A stretch of 64,000 bases of DNA from Planctomycetota bacterium (GTDB lineage: Bacteria > Planctomycetota > Phycisphaerae > WQYP01): positions 1-64,000 of the forward strand of contig JAJYZF010000002.1 of assembly GCA_021800165.1 (NCBI GenBank), given 5' to 3'. The notes below the pieces were generated by a model that had not been told where the DNA came from, ran no database searches, and saw only the letters and a program-made list of their open reading frames with translations. The translations under genes were made by a program, and so were the position numbers. Below are positions 1 through 8,213 of this stretch, piece by piece. The stretch's first letter is position 1. The number at the start of each line of letters is the position of its first letter.

Positions 1-468
1 TACCACCGCCATCTCGCTGCCCGCGGCGGAGGTATCCCGCCAAATCACCCCCGCCAAGGCCGGCCCACCGGTGGCCCCCACCGTTCCAATATCCGCCGTC
101 AGAGAGCCGGCACCCGTCCAATTCTCCACCACCATGCCGGCCTGATCCGCCGTGCCGCCATTTACACCGCCCAGGCCCGTGCCCGCGGCGGTTATCTGAT
201 ACTGGTTGCTGCCGGCCGAATAGGTCACCGATCCGCCGATGGCCGGGTTGCCGATATCCACGAGCGAAAATGGAGCGGGCACCGCGCTTAACATGATTCG
301 CGGCTCCAGAGGCTCGAAGTGCCTCCGGGGCTTGCGGCCATGGCTTTCCAACGAACGCATTACCGGGCCGACCGCCGCGTGGCAGCCCAGCGCTGCGGCA
401 CGCATGGCCCCCGCAAACCGCCGCCGCAAAACCGTAGCCCCAGCACCCGTCGAATTCACCTGACCCAT
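1..468 (-). CDS. LEPR-XLL domain surface protein, N-terminal part (cut by window edge)
   Basis: Read on the minus strand from an ATG at 468, the frame stays open to base 1 (156 codons), so the C-terminus lies outside the window. Residues 51-62 read FEPLEPRIMLSA, the LEPR-XLL signature found near the N-terminus of very large extracellular proteins of Planctomycetota and relatives. After it the sequence becomes Gly/Ala/Thr-rich and beta-strand-like, with a stretch ending in a GVIWRDT-like motif that resembles the start of a DUF1349-type concanavalin-like domain. A purine-rich AAAGGCGG lies just upstream of the start. The LEPR-XLL motif is thought to take part in export or surface anchoring; the specific role is unknown. 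The family call rests on the motif and is firm; the rest of the protein cannot be seen. Confidence 0.8.
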   Translation of the reverse strand, partial: MGQVNSTGAGATVLRRRFAGAMRAAALGCHAAVGPVMRSLESHGRKPRRHFEPLEPRIMLSAVPAPFSLVDIGNPAIGGSVTYSAGSNQYQITAAGTGLGGVNGGTADQAGMVVENWTGAGSLTADIGTVGATGGPALAGVIWRDTSAAGSEMAVV

Positions 469-781
469 GGTACACCGCCTTTCGAAAAGGCCCGAAGCCG
501 CTTCGGGACTCTCTCGCTCCGCGGTATCTGGCCGTTCAGGCGACAGGGGTAAAACGGAAATGGGTAGCCAGCCGCCGGGCCATATCTTCAACTGAAAAAA
601 AACTCTACCGCGCCGCAAAACCGATTGCAAGTGAAAAAATAAAAAAATCGGCGGCGGCAAAAAAGTTTAGCGCGGCTTTAATATGAAAAGCTCGCCTGAA
701 GGCCGGGGGCGGGGTGGGGCGAGGCCGGGTTTACGCCGATGAGCGGTGTTGGGGGATTCCAAGGCACCGCTGCGTGCGGAA

Positions 782-1067
782 GTCCCGATTCATCGGGACG
801 CCGCGGCCAAATAATGGCCGGGCTGGGTGGTTGTGAGGAGCGGCCAGTCCCGATACGCTGGTCCTCCAGCATCGGGATTTCGGCATCCATGCCTTCCCGA
901 TGCTTGGCTCCTGCGACATCGGGATTTCGGCATCCATGCCGCGACGGGGGAGCGCGGCGGCTGTGGCCGCAGGAGTTAGGATTTGTGAGCGTGACGACGA
1001 TTTTTTACCACTAAGGAAACTAAGGAAACGAAGGGACGCGGTGATCCATCCCGATGGACGTCGGGAT
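782..1067. repeat. cluster of four inverted repeats sharing a TCCCGAT / ATCGGGA arm
   Basis: Four hairpin-capable pairs use the same arm: 782-789 with 792-799 (8-bp stem, 2-base loop), 848-854 with 871-877, 895-901 with 918-924, and 1048-1054 with 1061-1067. The loops differ in length and sequence while the arms are kept, the pattern of a mobile or recombining palindromic element rather than one terminator. None is followed by a T-run. Confidence 0.65.
870..940. repeat. 24-bp direct repeat, two copies
   Basis: Bases 870-893 and 917-940 are identical 24-mers beginning CATCGGGATTTCGG and ending CCATGCC, 23 bases apart. They overlap the right arms of two inverted repeats in the same cluster, so one copy probably arose by duplication of a hairpin unit. 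Two copies only; not a CRISPR. Confidence 0.75.
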
Positions 1068-1115
1068 AAACGCCTTGCACAGATTACACAGATTAAACGA
1101 CGACGATTTTTTACC
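993..1115. repeat. 17-bp direct repeat around short periodic AAGGAAAC repeats
   Basis: GACGACGATTTTTTACC occurs at 993-1009 and again at 1099-1115. After the first copy comes a short periodic stretch (1010-1035) of CTAAGGAAA-like units about ten bases long; before the second copy comes CACAGATTA repeated twice (1079-1095). Such short periodic intergenic repeats are common, poorly explained elements in large Planctomycetota and Verrucomicrobiota genomes. They are not coding. Confidence 0.55.
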
Positions 1116-1416
1116 GCAAGGGGCGCGAAGGACGGGCGCGGGATACTGCGAAACGGTCGGCGGTCAGTACCGATGGGCGGTTCCTGCCCTGATGCCGCGA
1201 GAGATGCGAAGCGGCGGATAATTTCATCGGGCCATCTTGGCACCACGGGTTGCGTCTGGGGTGTTGATCTATGGTGTTGGCTGATGGGGCGGATGAACGT
1301 AAAATGATTCCGTCGGTTCTGTTGGCGTGCCGGACGGGGATTTACGCATCGCAGGCGTGGGCCTTTTCCCGCGTTGAGCCGATGCCAGAGCCGATTGTGT
1401 CAGGTGATGAAAGGTT

Positions 1417-2520
1417 ATGATGATAAGGGACCGGACAAAAAGAACTTCACACTTTCCGTTTGGCCCTTTGGTCCGCTGGCTTCGTTGGCCGCTCCTTACA
1501 GCCCCAGAGGCAGGGTGTGCGCGTCTGTCGCGTCCGGCCAGCAACCAAAACTCCTGCGCTGTAAAATACGAATGTATTTTTTCGCGGTCCCTAAGCAGCG
1601 TTCGCCGAGGCCACCGCTTTTTTATTCTCACCTTGGTACTGTTGGTGGTGCCGGTTGGCTGTTCACAGCAGCCAACCATAGTCCGTAAGTCGCCGACACC
1701 AGCACCGTTTATGACTTTGGGGCGGCAATTGGCCATTATCAACTCTCGTGCCGCGGCATTGGCCACCTTACGCGCCAGCGGTTCCATCACCTTGACTTAC
1801 CGGGGGGCGAAAGGCCAGCGGCATCAATTTCAGGCCAATGGTACGCTGCTGGTTGATCAGGCCGCAGCGCTAAAAGATCCGGAGCATGAGACGTTGCCGG
1901 ATATGCTATTGATTGGTACGTATCTGGGACAGAATGCCTTTGAACTGGGTATGAACCGGGCGCATTACTGGATGGTCAATCATCAAAGCAAACAGGCTTG
2001 GGTCGGGCGGTCTTCGCGTGCGGGAAGGGGCGGTGAGTTGTCGGAGAACATGCCTATTGAGCCGCAGCGTGTTCTGCAGATGCTGGCGATCACGGGCTTG
2101 TACCAGACAGCGCGGCAGCGAGTGGCGATGACTGCGGCCAGCCGCGGCTCGCTGAATCGTATTTATGTTATCCGTCTGGGTAAAAAAGGGCGTACGTGGA
2201 TCCGACGAATGCTATTTTTCAATCGCCGCCGTGGGGAAATCACCGCGGTGATCCTTTTTGATCGTGCGGGGCGCAGTGTGGCGGCGGCCGGCTTGAGCTA
2301 TTACCGTCCGGTGGCGGCCCGTGGCCGACGCCCCGGTGCCAATGCGCCGCGGTTGCCATTTCGCGTGGATATCTGGTACCCCGCGGCCCGGGCGCACCTG
2401 ACGTTAAAGCTGGCGCACGCTTCGCTGACTCTGCGTGTGCCACCACGTTTTGCGTTTGCCACGCCGCAATTTTCCGGCCTCAAGGTGGTGCGGGTGAACC
2501 CGACGGGGGGCTTGCCCTAA
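1417..2520 (+). CDS. putative lipoprotein of LolA/DUF4292-like type; start uncertain
   Basis: The only in-frame ATG is at 1417, giving 367 residues, but the first 50 or so residues look like translated intergenic sequence. The credible N-terminus is the stretch with a basic head, a hydrophobic run (FFILTLVLLVVPV) and lipobox cysteine near residue 82 (VPVGC), a type II signal peptide. The mature part has repeated beta-strands (GSITLTYRG, HQFQANGTLLVDQ, IGTYLGQNAFELGM, RAHYWMVNHQSKQAWVG) like LolA/LolB-fold or DUF4292 lipoproteins that bind lipids in the envelope; that fold assignment is inference. An ATG at 1572 would start exactly at the signal peptide if one T were removed from the T6 run at 1577-1582. 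It lies 41 bases before thiL and is probably co-transcribed with it. Confidence 0.6.
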   Translation: MMIRDRTKRTSHFPFGPLVRWLRWPLLTAPEAGCARLSRPASNQNSCAVKYECIFSRSLSSVRRGHRFFILTLVLLVVPVGCSQQPTIVRKSPTPAPFMTLGRQLAIINSRAAALATLRASGSITLTYRGAKGQRHQFQANGTLLVDQAAALKDPEHETLPDMLLIGTYLGQNAFELGMNRAHYWMVNHQSKQAWVGRSSRAGRGGELSENMPIEPQRVLQMLAITGLYQTARQRVAMTAASRGSLNRIYVIRLGKKGRTWIRRMLFFNRRRGEITAVILFDRAGRSVAAAGLSYYRPVAARGRRPGANAPRLPFRVDIWYPAARAHLTLKLAHASLTLRVPPRFAFATPQFSGLKVVRVNPTGGLP

Positions 2521-2561
2521 CGCTCTGACAGAGCCATGGTCCATCGATTAGAATAACCAAC

Positions 2562-3503
2562 ATGCGTGAAAATGATTTACTTGCCTGGCTTGCCGCCAAT
2601 GCCCGTCGCCATGCCCACGTGCCGATGGGTATTGGGGATGACATGGCGGGCGTGGTTATCCAAGGCCATGGCGATGGATCAGGCGGGGTACTGGCCCTGC
2701 TGAAAATAGATCAGGCGCTGGATCGGGTGCATTTTGATTTACGAGAGCACACGCTGCGGCAGGCGGGCCTGAAGGCGGTGAACAGGTGTCTTTCCGATTG
2801 TGCGGCCATGGCCTGCCGGCCGCGGGCCATCCTCATCGCGGTGGCATTCCCGCAAGGTGCTTCGACGGAGATGGGGCAGGAATTGTTTCTGGGTTGTGAA
2901 TCAGCGGCGGGGGCATTTGAATGTCCCGTTGTCGGCGGAGACACCGCGGTCTGGGACCAGCGTCTGGCGATTACCGTGGCGGCCATGGGCGAATCTCCCG
3001 CGGCGCCGGTGCGGCGCAGTGGAGCGGTGGTGGGCGATGCCATTGTTGTGACCGGGCGTGTGGGTGGAAGTATTTTAGGCAGGCATCTGACCTTTACGCC
3101 ACGTATTGCCGAGGCCCAAGCCATCCATCAGGTTGCGGCTATTCATGCCATGATGGACCTTTCGGATGGCCTGGCCCAGGATTTGCCGCGTCTGCTAGCG
3201 GCTTCCGGCGTGGGGGCGGTGGTGGAAGCCTCCCGCATTCCCATTCACCCCGATGCCCATACGTTGGCCCGTACCGATGGCCAAACGGCTCTGGCGCACG
3301 CGCTGGCCGATGGCGAAGATTATGAATTGCTGCTGACGCTGGCCCCCGCTGATATTGCCCGAATCCAGGCCTTGGGCTTGGCGGTGGAATTCACGGTCAT
3401 CGGCACAGTTACGGCCCAGCGGGAGTTGTGGTTGCAGGACGAGCACGGCACGTTGCAGTCCTGGCCGCGCGGTGGTTGGGAATATGAAAGTGATCATCCA
3501 TGA
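2562..3503 (+). CDS. thiL: thiamine-monophosphate kinase ThiL
   Basis: A 313-residue protein of normal ThiL length. ThiL phosphorylates thiamine monophosphate to thiamine diphosphate with ATP, the last step of cofactor synthesis, in the cytosol. Visible family motifs are the N-terminal GIGDDMAG segment (Mg-nucleotide binding), the VVGGDTAVWDQRLAITVAAMG region in the middle, and MMDLSDGLAQDLPRLL, the conserved SDGL stretch of the AIRS/PurM-like fold. Its last four bases overlap the start of tsaE (ATGA), so the two are translationally coupled. Confidence 0.93.
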   Translation: MRENDLLAWLAANARRHAHVPMGIGDDMAGVVIQGHGDGSGGVLALLKIDQALDRVHFDLREHTLRQAGLKAVNRCLSDCAAMACRPRAILIAVAFPQGASTEMGQELFLGCESAAGAFECPVVGGDTAVWDQRLAITVAAMGESPAAPVRRSGAVVGDAIVVTGRVGGSILGRHLTFTPRIAEAQAIHQVAAIHAMMDLSDGLAQDLPRLLAASGVGAVVEASRIPIHPDAHTLARTDGQTALAHALADGEDYELLLTLAPADIARIQALGLAVEFTVIGTVTAQRELWLQDEHGTLQSWPRGGWEYESDHP

Positions 3504-4009
3504 GTACCGCCATCATCACGACATCCGTAGAACAAACCATGGCCTTGGGCCGGCTGCTGGGAGACCTGGCCCCGCCCGGCGCGTGTATTGCTTTGGACGG
3601 TATTTTGGGCGCGGGAAAAACCCAACTGGTTCGCGGAATGGCGGTGGGAGCGCAGGTGGAGGATTGTTCGCTGGTGTGCAGTCCTACGTATTGTCTACTG
3701 AATATCTACCGGGCGGATGCGCGCCGCACGGGATCCAAGACGTTGTATCATCTGGATGCTTATCGGGTGCTTGATGCCGACCAATTTGCGGCTGTGGGCT
3801 TTGAGGAACTGCTGGAGCAGCGGGGGTTGGTGGTCTTGGAATGGGCTTCACGGGTGCCGAGCCTATTGCCCCATGACCATCTGGCGATTGTCGGCACGGT
3901 GGAGGCGGAATTCAGCCGACGCTGGTGCATGAGAGCCGGCGGCCCGGTGTCTCATCGGTTGCTGGAGACAGCGGCGGCCGTGTGGTCGCAAAGATCAGCC
4001 AACGATTGA
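3500..4009 (+). CDS. tsaE: tRNA threonylcarbamoyladenosine biosynthesis ATPase TsaE
   Basis: 169 residues. TsaE is the ATPase of the TsaBDE complex that places threonylcarbamoyl on A37 of ANN-decoding tRNAs. The P-loop reads GILGAGKTQLVRGMA near residues 34-48; further on are the family signatures CSPTYCLLNIY, LYHLDAYRV and the C-terminal LVVLEWASRV. The protein carries a few extra residues after the Y motif (ADARRTGSKT). It starts inside the thiL stop codon, making a thiL-tsaE pair. It ends 54 bases before the convergent antiporter gene. Confidence 0.92.
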   Translation: MSTAIITTSVEQTMALGRLLGDLAPPGACIALDGILGAGKTQLVRGMAVGAQVEDCSLVCSPTYCLLNIYRADARRTGSKTLYHLDAYRVLDADQFAAVGFEELLEQRGLVVLEWASRVPSLLPHDHLAIVGTVEAEFSRRWCMRAGGPVSHRLLETAAAVWSQRSAND

Positions 4010-4062
4010 TTGGAGGAGAATTGCGTCGGCGGCGGGAATGGAGAGCGAATCGCGGCCAAGGC

Positions 4063-5580
4063 TTACAAAAATACCAGCCATACCAGAACCAGCACGGGCA
4101 GCAGCACGGGCACGGAAAAGAATGCAACATAAGCCAAGAATCCGGGGCATGCAATGCCGTGATGCTCGGCGATGCTCCGGATCATGAAATTGGGTGCATT
4201 GCCGATGTAGGTGGCGGCTCCGAAAAACACCGCCCCCAAGGCCATGGCCAGCAGATAAGGCTCAAAACGTGGATCGCGCAGCCATTGGCGCAGGGCGGCC
4301 CGGGGCAGCGCGGATGGAGGTGGGGTACGAGCTTGCGGGTGTATTACGGATGACCTTGTGGCTACAGGTGCCGTCTGACGCAGTTGTCCCAGACGCGTAT
4401 CGAGTGCAGCCAGAAATGTCGGGGCGTTGTCGAGGACGCTGGATAATCCACCGGTGAGAAAATAATACTGCCCTGGTGTGCGCAGTTGTCGGTCGAGACG
4501 GCCGACGGCGGCGCGGTTGGCCAACACGTTCAGGGCGGGCGTCATGGTAAGAAATATCCCCAGGAAGATAAGGGCTACCTCTTTCACGGGGGCAAAGCTG
4601 AAGCGGTTGTGCCGGTGAATGTGGGGCGGTGTGGCTTTAAGCGAAATTGCGGCGCAGGCCACCACCACCAGTTCCCTCCATGGCGCAGGGAGCATCGCAG
4701 CGGCAACCAGCATTCCGATCAAGATCAGGTTGAAACGCCCCAAGACTTGGAGTTGCAGCATTTCCGCCGGGGCGTTTTGCTCGGCAAGGGGCGGCTGAAG
4801 GCGAGAACCACGGCGATCCAGCACGTAAAACACCGCCAGCAACATACCTACCGCACCCATCCACGCGGGCCAGCAGTGCAGCGTGTACCACCAGAAAGGA
4901 ACTCCGGCAATATATCCCAGCAGCAGCGGGGGATCTCCCAAGGGGCTTAAAACACCGCCGATATTGGCGACGATAAAAATGAAAAACACCACGTGATAAG
5001 GCCGTATACGTCGGCGATTCAGGTGTAACCAGGGGCGAATCAGCAAAATGGCGGCTCCGGTTGTTCCCAGCACGTTGGCTAAAATGGCTCCGCCAAGTAG
5101 AAACAGCACATTGGCGGTGGGCGTGGCCGTCGCGCGGATACGCACGGCCAAACCACCGGAAATGATGAACAATCCACCCACAAAAGTGATGAATTGCACG
5201 TATCGTTGGAGGTTGGCTAGAATTTCGCCGCCGCAATGCAGGGCCAGAAGATAATAAACCGCGGTGAGTCCGCCCAGTCCAAGGCAGATCGGGGCGTAAT
5301 AACGTTGCCAGAGGTGTTTGGCCAGAAATGGCATACTGCTCAGGGCCAGCAACAGCAGCACAAATGGCAGGGTGGTCCACCCAGGCAGATGCCGGGGCAC
5401 GACCGCGGTCATATTATGGCATATCCAGTGCAGCAGGAGAATAATTCCCATGGCCAATAGTGAACCGATGGCGATAGTCGCATCGGAAGCGGGCGGGGAG
5501 GCCGTGGCCGGTGTTTCCAGCATCGGTAAGTGCGGATTGGCCGCGTTCTCGGGTGGCTGGGAATTGCAGGGTGGGGTCAT
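4063..5580 (-). CDS. sodium/proton antiporter-like membrane protein (CitMHS/NhaD superfamily)
   Basis: A 505-residue polytopic inner-membrane protein with about a dozen hydrophobic segments. The stretch NVLFLLGGAILANVLGTTGA followed by NIGGVLSPLGDPPLLLGYIAG has the paired re-entrant NxxGxxSPxGDPP signature of the ion-transporter superfamily members annotated as Na+/H+ antiporters or citrate transporters. A second half repeats the architecture (LDNAPTFLAAL, GAATYIGNAPNFMIRSIAE). A Pro/Ala-rich head of about 35 residues precedes the first membrane span. GGAG lies 5 bases before the ATG. Transported ions cannot be told from sequence; Na+ or a carboxylate are both possible. It is divergent from the glycosyltransferase at 5845. 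Confidence 0.82.
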   Translation of the reverse strand: MTPPCNSQPPENAANPHLPMLETPATASPPASDATIAIGSLLAMGIILLLHWICHNMTAVVPRHLPGWTTLPFVLLLLALSSMPFLAKHLWQRYYAPICLGLGGLTAVYYLLALHCGGEILANLQRYVQFITFVGGLFIISGGLAVRIRATATPTANVLFLLGGAILANVLGTTGAAILLIRPWLHLNRRRIRPYHVVFFIFIVANIGGVLSPLGDPPLLLGYIAGVPFWWYTLHCWPAWMGAVGMLLAVFYVLDRRGSRLQPPLAEQNAPAEMLQLQVLGRFNLILIGMLVAAAMLPAPWRELVVVACAAISLKATPPHIHRHNRFSFAPVKEVALIFLGIFLTMTPALNVLANRAAVGRLDRQLRTPGQYYFLTGGLSSVLDNAPTFLAALDTRLGQLRQTAPVATRSSVIHPQARTPPPSALPRAALRQWLRDPRFEPYLLAMALGAVFFGAATYIGNAPNFMIRSIAEHHGIACPGFLAYVAFFSVPVLLPVLVLVWLVFL

Positions 5581-5844
5581 GAATTCTCCATTGGCGTTCC
5601 GTCAACCCGCAATTGTAGCTGCGCGAGAGCACTTGGGAAAAGTAACGAGGTGGGATTGTGAGCAGAGAAAACTTTCAGAGCTTGTCGGTGTCGTGAAAAC
5701 ATCCGGTATCACCGCCGAACCATCACCCGGCTCAACGGATGCCAAGACGATGTGGAGGTTTCAAGACACGTGACGCACAGACAGGGCGCTGCAACAAGTG
5801 CGTCGCTGGAGCGTTTTCCTTCATAAGATGCCGCAGTTATTTGC

Positions 5845-7719
5845 ATGGACATTCTACACATGAAAACCGCCTTGCTATCGCTTCCAATGGCGGTGCCACT
5901 TTCGGCAAAGCCGACCGCGGTTTTTCCGCACAGTTTGGAAAACCATCCTCGGCAGTGGATGGTCTACGCGCTGCTGGCCATGTTGGTGGGGCTTTTCGGC
6001 TGGGCCGTGGCTGGATTTCATCAGCCGGCCAATTCGGGCGTCGATCAGAATGGCTACATGACCACGGCGCGCATGCTGGTGGAGCATCATCGGCTTTATT
6101 TTATCCCGCACAATCCTTATCAATTCGTCGGCCACATGATGATTCAAACTCCGGATGGCCGCATTTATGCCAAGTACCCGCCCGGCATGGGGGTGCTTGG
6201 GGCGCTGGCGTGGATCATCGGCGGCGGGCCGTGGGCGATGTATTTGGTGGATCCGGTTTGCACGGTGTTGGCGTGCCTGTTGAGCTTTTTTATTTTTCGT
6301 CGGATGCTCGGTAATTTCCTTTCGCTGATGGGGGTGATTTGGCTGGCCTGCAACCCGGTAACACTTACCTACGCCAACGATGCCAATTCCCACGGAGCGG
6401 CCCTGTTTTTTACGGTGCTGGGCTTTTGGAACCTGTTGGCCTGGTGGGAAAAGGGCGGAGTCGGGCGAGCTATGATTGCGGGTTTGGCGTTGGGTTTTTG
6501 TTGTTGGATCCGCTACACGGAATTTTTATGGGTGGTGCCGCTGATCTTCGTTGTAGCCATGCAATGGTGGTCGGCCAGACGTCCGTGGTGGGAATACATG
6601 GTGGTTTTGGCGGCATTTTGTATTCCGGTGGCCATTTTGGCGGGTATTCAATGGATTTCGTTTGGTCAGCCCTGGCGCACGGGCTACGCCTTTTGTAAAG
6701 AGCAAACCGGTTTTAGCTGGAAATACTTTAGCGGCAATCCGGGCGGTATTCACCCGCGGCAAGGCAACTGGCAAACCGTGTTGGAGCAATTTTCAAACCT
6801 GGGGCTTTTTCTGTTATTTCCGCTGGCGATTGCGGGCCTGGTGCGTCTTTTTTGGGTGCATTGGAAGCCGGCTTTGATGTTGGTGCTGTGGGTGGTGCCC
6901 AGTGCTACGCTGTACATGTTTTATTACTGGGCACCCACCAACATCAACACGACCGGTTACCTGCGGTTCTTTCTGGATATTTTTCCGGCTCTAATTTTGG
7001 CCGCGCTGTGGCTGTTGGATCAGGCCATGGGGCAGGACAAAGCCGCCACGGCCATTACCGTGGGTTTGTTGACGTTGTTGGGCGGGGCCTACAATTTGTA
7101 CACCATGGCTCCGCGTCTGCTGGCGCAAAGCGCCCAGAAATTAAATCTGGTGCAGGCCAGAGAAGTGGTCAAGCGTGATTTACCCCGCGGCAGTGTGATT
7201 TTTGTGGATCAGGGAATCGGCAATTATCTCAACAGCGTGAGCCGCGATCGGCTTTATGCCGCGGAAATGTTTTCACCCAATTTTTTCAGATGGATGCAAA
7301 ACGCCGCCGAACAAACAGGCCCGCATGGTCTGCAAAAGGCCCGTTCGGAGGCGTACCTGAAACTGCTGGGGCGGAAAGGCCCAAACGGAAAACTTCAGGC
7401 CAGGTCCGCGGTGCAACTGCGGCAGATGGAACTTAAGCTGATTCGCCGGGCGTGGAGGAAGCATCGCACGGTGGCCTTTTTAATGCGTCGGCAGGCGCTG
7501 CCGCAGTTTGTGCCTACCGGGCGCAATTTGAAAACCATTCTCCTGGCCAGTTGGCAGGCGCCGATGGTTCACCCATGGTTGAATGCCCTCTGGATGAACT
7601 GGTTTCAGGGGCACGGCCCGGCGGCCCAACGCCGCTGGCAGCGTAGGCGATGGAACTGGCGACGCAACAATCAATGGGCGCTGATGGAAATTACGCCCAG
7701 CAACCATAAAGGGCCATAG
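5845..7719 (+). CDS. membrane glycosyltransferase, GT39/ArnT-like
   Basis: A 624-residue integral membrane protein. After a cytosolic head of about 35 residues comes a first span (MVYALLAMLVGLFGWAVAGF), then a luminal loop with GVDQNGYMTTARMLVEHHRLYF and later KYPPGMGVLGALAWIIGGG, the loop typical of PMT/ArnT-type enzymes that use polyprenyl-phosphate sugars. About ten further spans follow to residue 420 or so, then a 200-residue soluble, basic C-terminal domain rich in Arg and Trp. The start could also be the ATG at 5860 (MKTALL); neither has a clear ribosome binding site. Substrate unknown; lipid or glycan decoration of the envelope is likely. Confidence 0.75.
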   Translation: MDILHMKTALLSLPMAVPLSAKPTAVFPHSLENHPRQWMVYALLAMLVGLFGWAVAGFHQPANSGVDQNGYMTTARMLVEHHRLYFIPHNPYQFVGHMMIQTPDGRIYAKYPPGMGVLGALAWIIGGGPWAMYLVDPVCTVLACLLSFFIFRRMLGNFLSLMGVIWLACNPVTLTYANDANSHGAALFFTVLGFWNLLAWWEKGGVGRAMIAGLALGFCCWIRYTEFLWVVPLIFVVAMQWWSARRPWWEYMVVLAAFCIPVAILAGIQWISFGQPWRTGYAFCKEQTGFSWKYFSGNPGGIHPRQGNWQTVLEQFSNLGLFLLFPLAIAGLVRLFWVHWKPALMLVLWVVPSATLYMFYYWAPTNINTTGYLRFFLDIFPALILAALWLLDQAMGQDKAATAITVGLLTLLGGAYNLYTMAPRLLAQSAQKLNLVQAREVVKRDLPRGSVIFVDQGIGNYLNSVSRDRLYAAEMFSPNFFRWMQNAAEQTGPHGLQKARSEAYLKLLGRKGPNGKLQARSAVQLRQMELKLIRRAWRKHRTVAFLMRRQALPQFVPTGRNLKTILLASWQAPMVHPWLNALWMNWFQGHGPAAQRRWQRRRWNWRRNNQWALMEITPSNHKGP

Positions 7720-8213
7720 CGGGTAGTGGTCAAGGGGTATCTTGTCGGAGAGACTGGTGTGGTCAGGCCTTTGTACGCCGGGCCAGTGTCGCTGAACATC
7801 ATTTATTGTTGGGGTGTCATGGGTTGGTTGCGAACTGCGGCGATTGGGGGCATCACCGGCGACGGAGCGGCGGAAGGGCCAGGGCATGACTGGCCGGGGG
7901 TAGTTTTCGATCTGATCAGGCCTTCCGAAGATTGGAGAAATCCCCGTTAACGGACAACGACGAACTCGTTGGGCGTGGGCGCAAGATATGATCTGGACGG
8001 ATTGCATGTTGGCATCTGGGGAGAATGGGGGCAAAGAGGTTATCGCTTATCTGACTGCGGATACGGTGGTTCATGTGGAAAAAGCGCGCCATCACAGCGT
8101 TTCAACCCATGAAGATGGGTCATTGGCTGGAAAGCCGAAAGTGGAATATTCGCCCGGTCGGTTTGGCACAATTTTCTGCCTTGATTGTTGCGGCGGGCCC
8201 CGATAGACACCAT
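7720..8213. other. non-coding gap between glycosyltransferase and regulator
   Basis: 494 bases between two converging genes. Open frames of 72-74 codons on the plus strand (from 7726 and 7988) have no family resemblance, no good ribosome binding site and an atypical composition. I see no strong terminator hairpin, tRNA or repeat here. Confidence 0.5.

Larger units (their letters stand above)
469..1416. other. gene-poor region with dispersed repeats
   Basis: About 950 bases without a credible gene. Short open frames exist on both strands but are low-complexity and overlap one another. The part nearest the LEPR-XLL gene (590-690) is A-rich and probably holds that gene's promoter. From about 780 to 1120 the sequence is built of short inverted and direct repeats, listed separately, followed by about 300 bases in which I see nothing recognisable. 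Confidence 0.6.

Noticed and set aside
870-940. Possible CRISPR from two identical 24-bp repeats
   Set aside because: Only two copies, a 23-base spacing that is itself repeat-derived, and no cas genes.
739-1307. Overlapping open frames in the repeat region
   Set aside because: They translate the palindromic repeats and are open only because of GC-richness.
7726-8206. Two plus-strand frames of 72-74 codons after the GT39-like gene
   Set aside because: No ribosome binding sites, no family features and poor composition.
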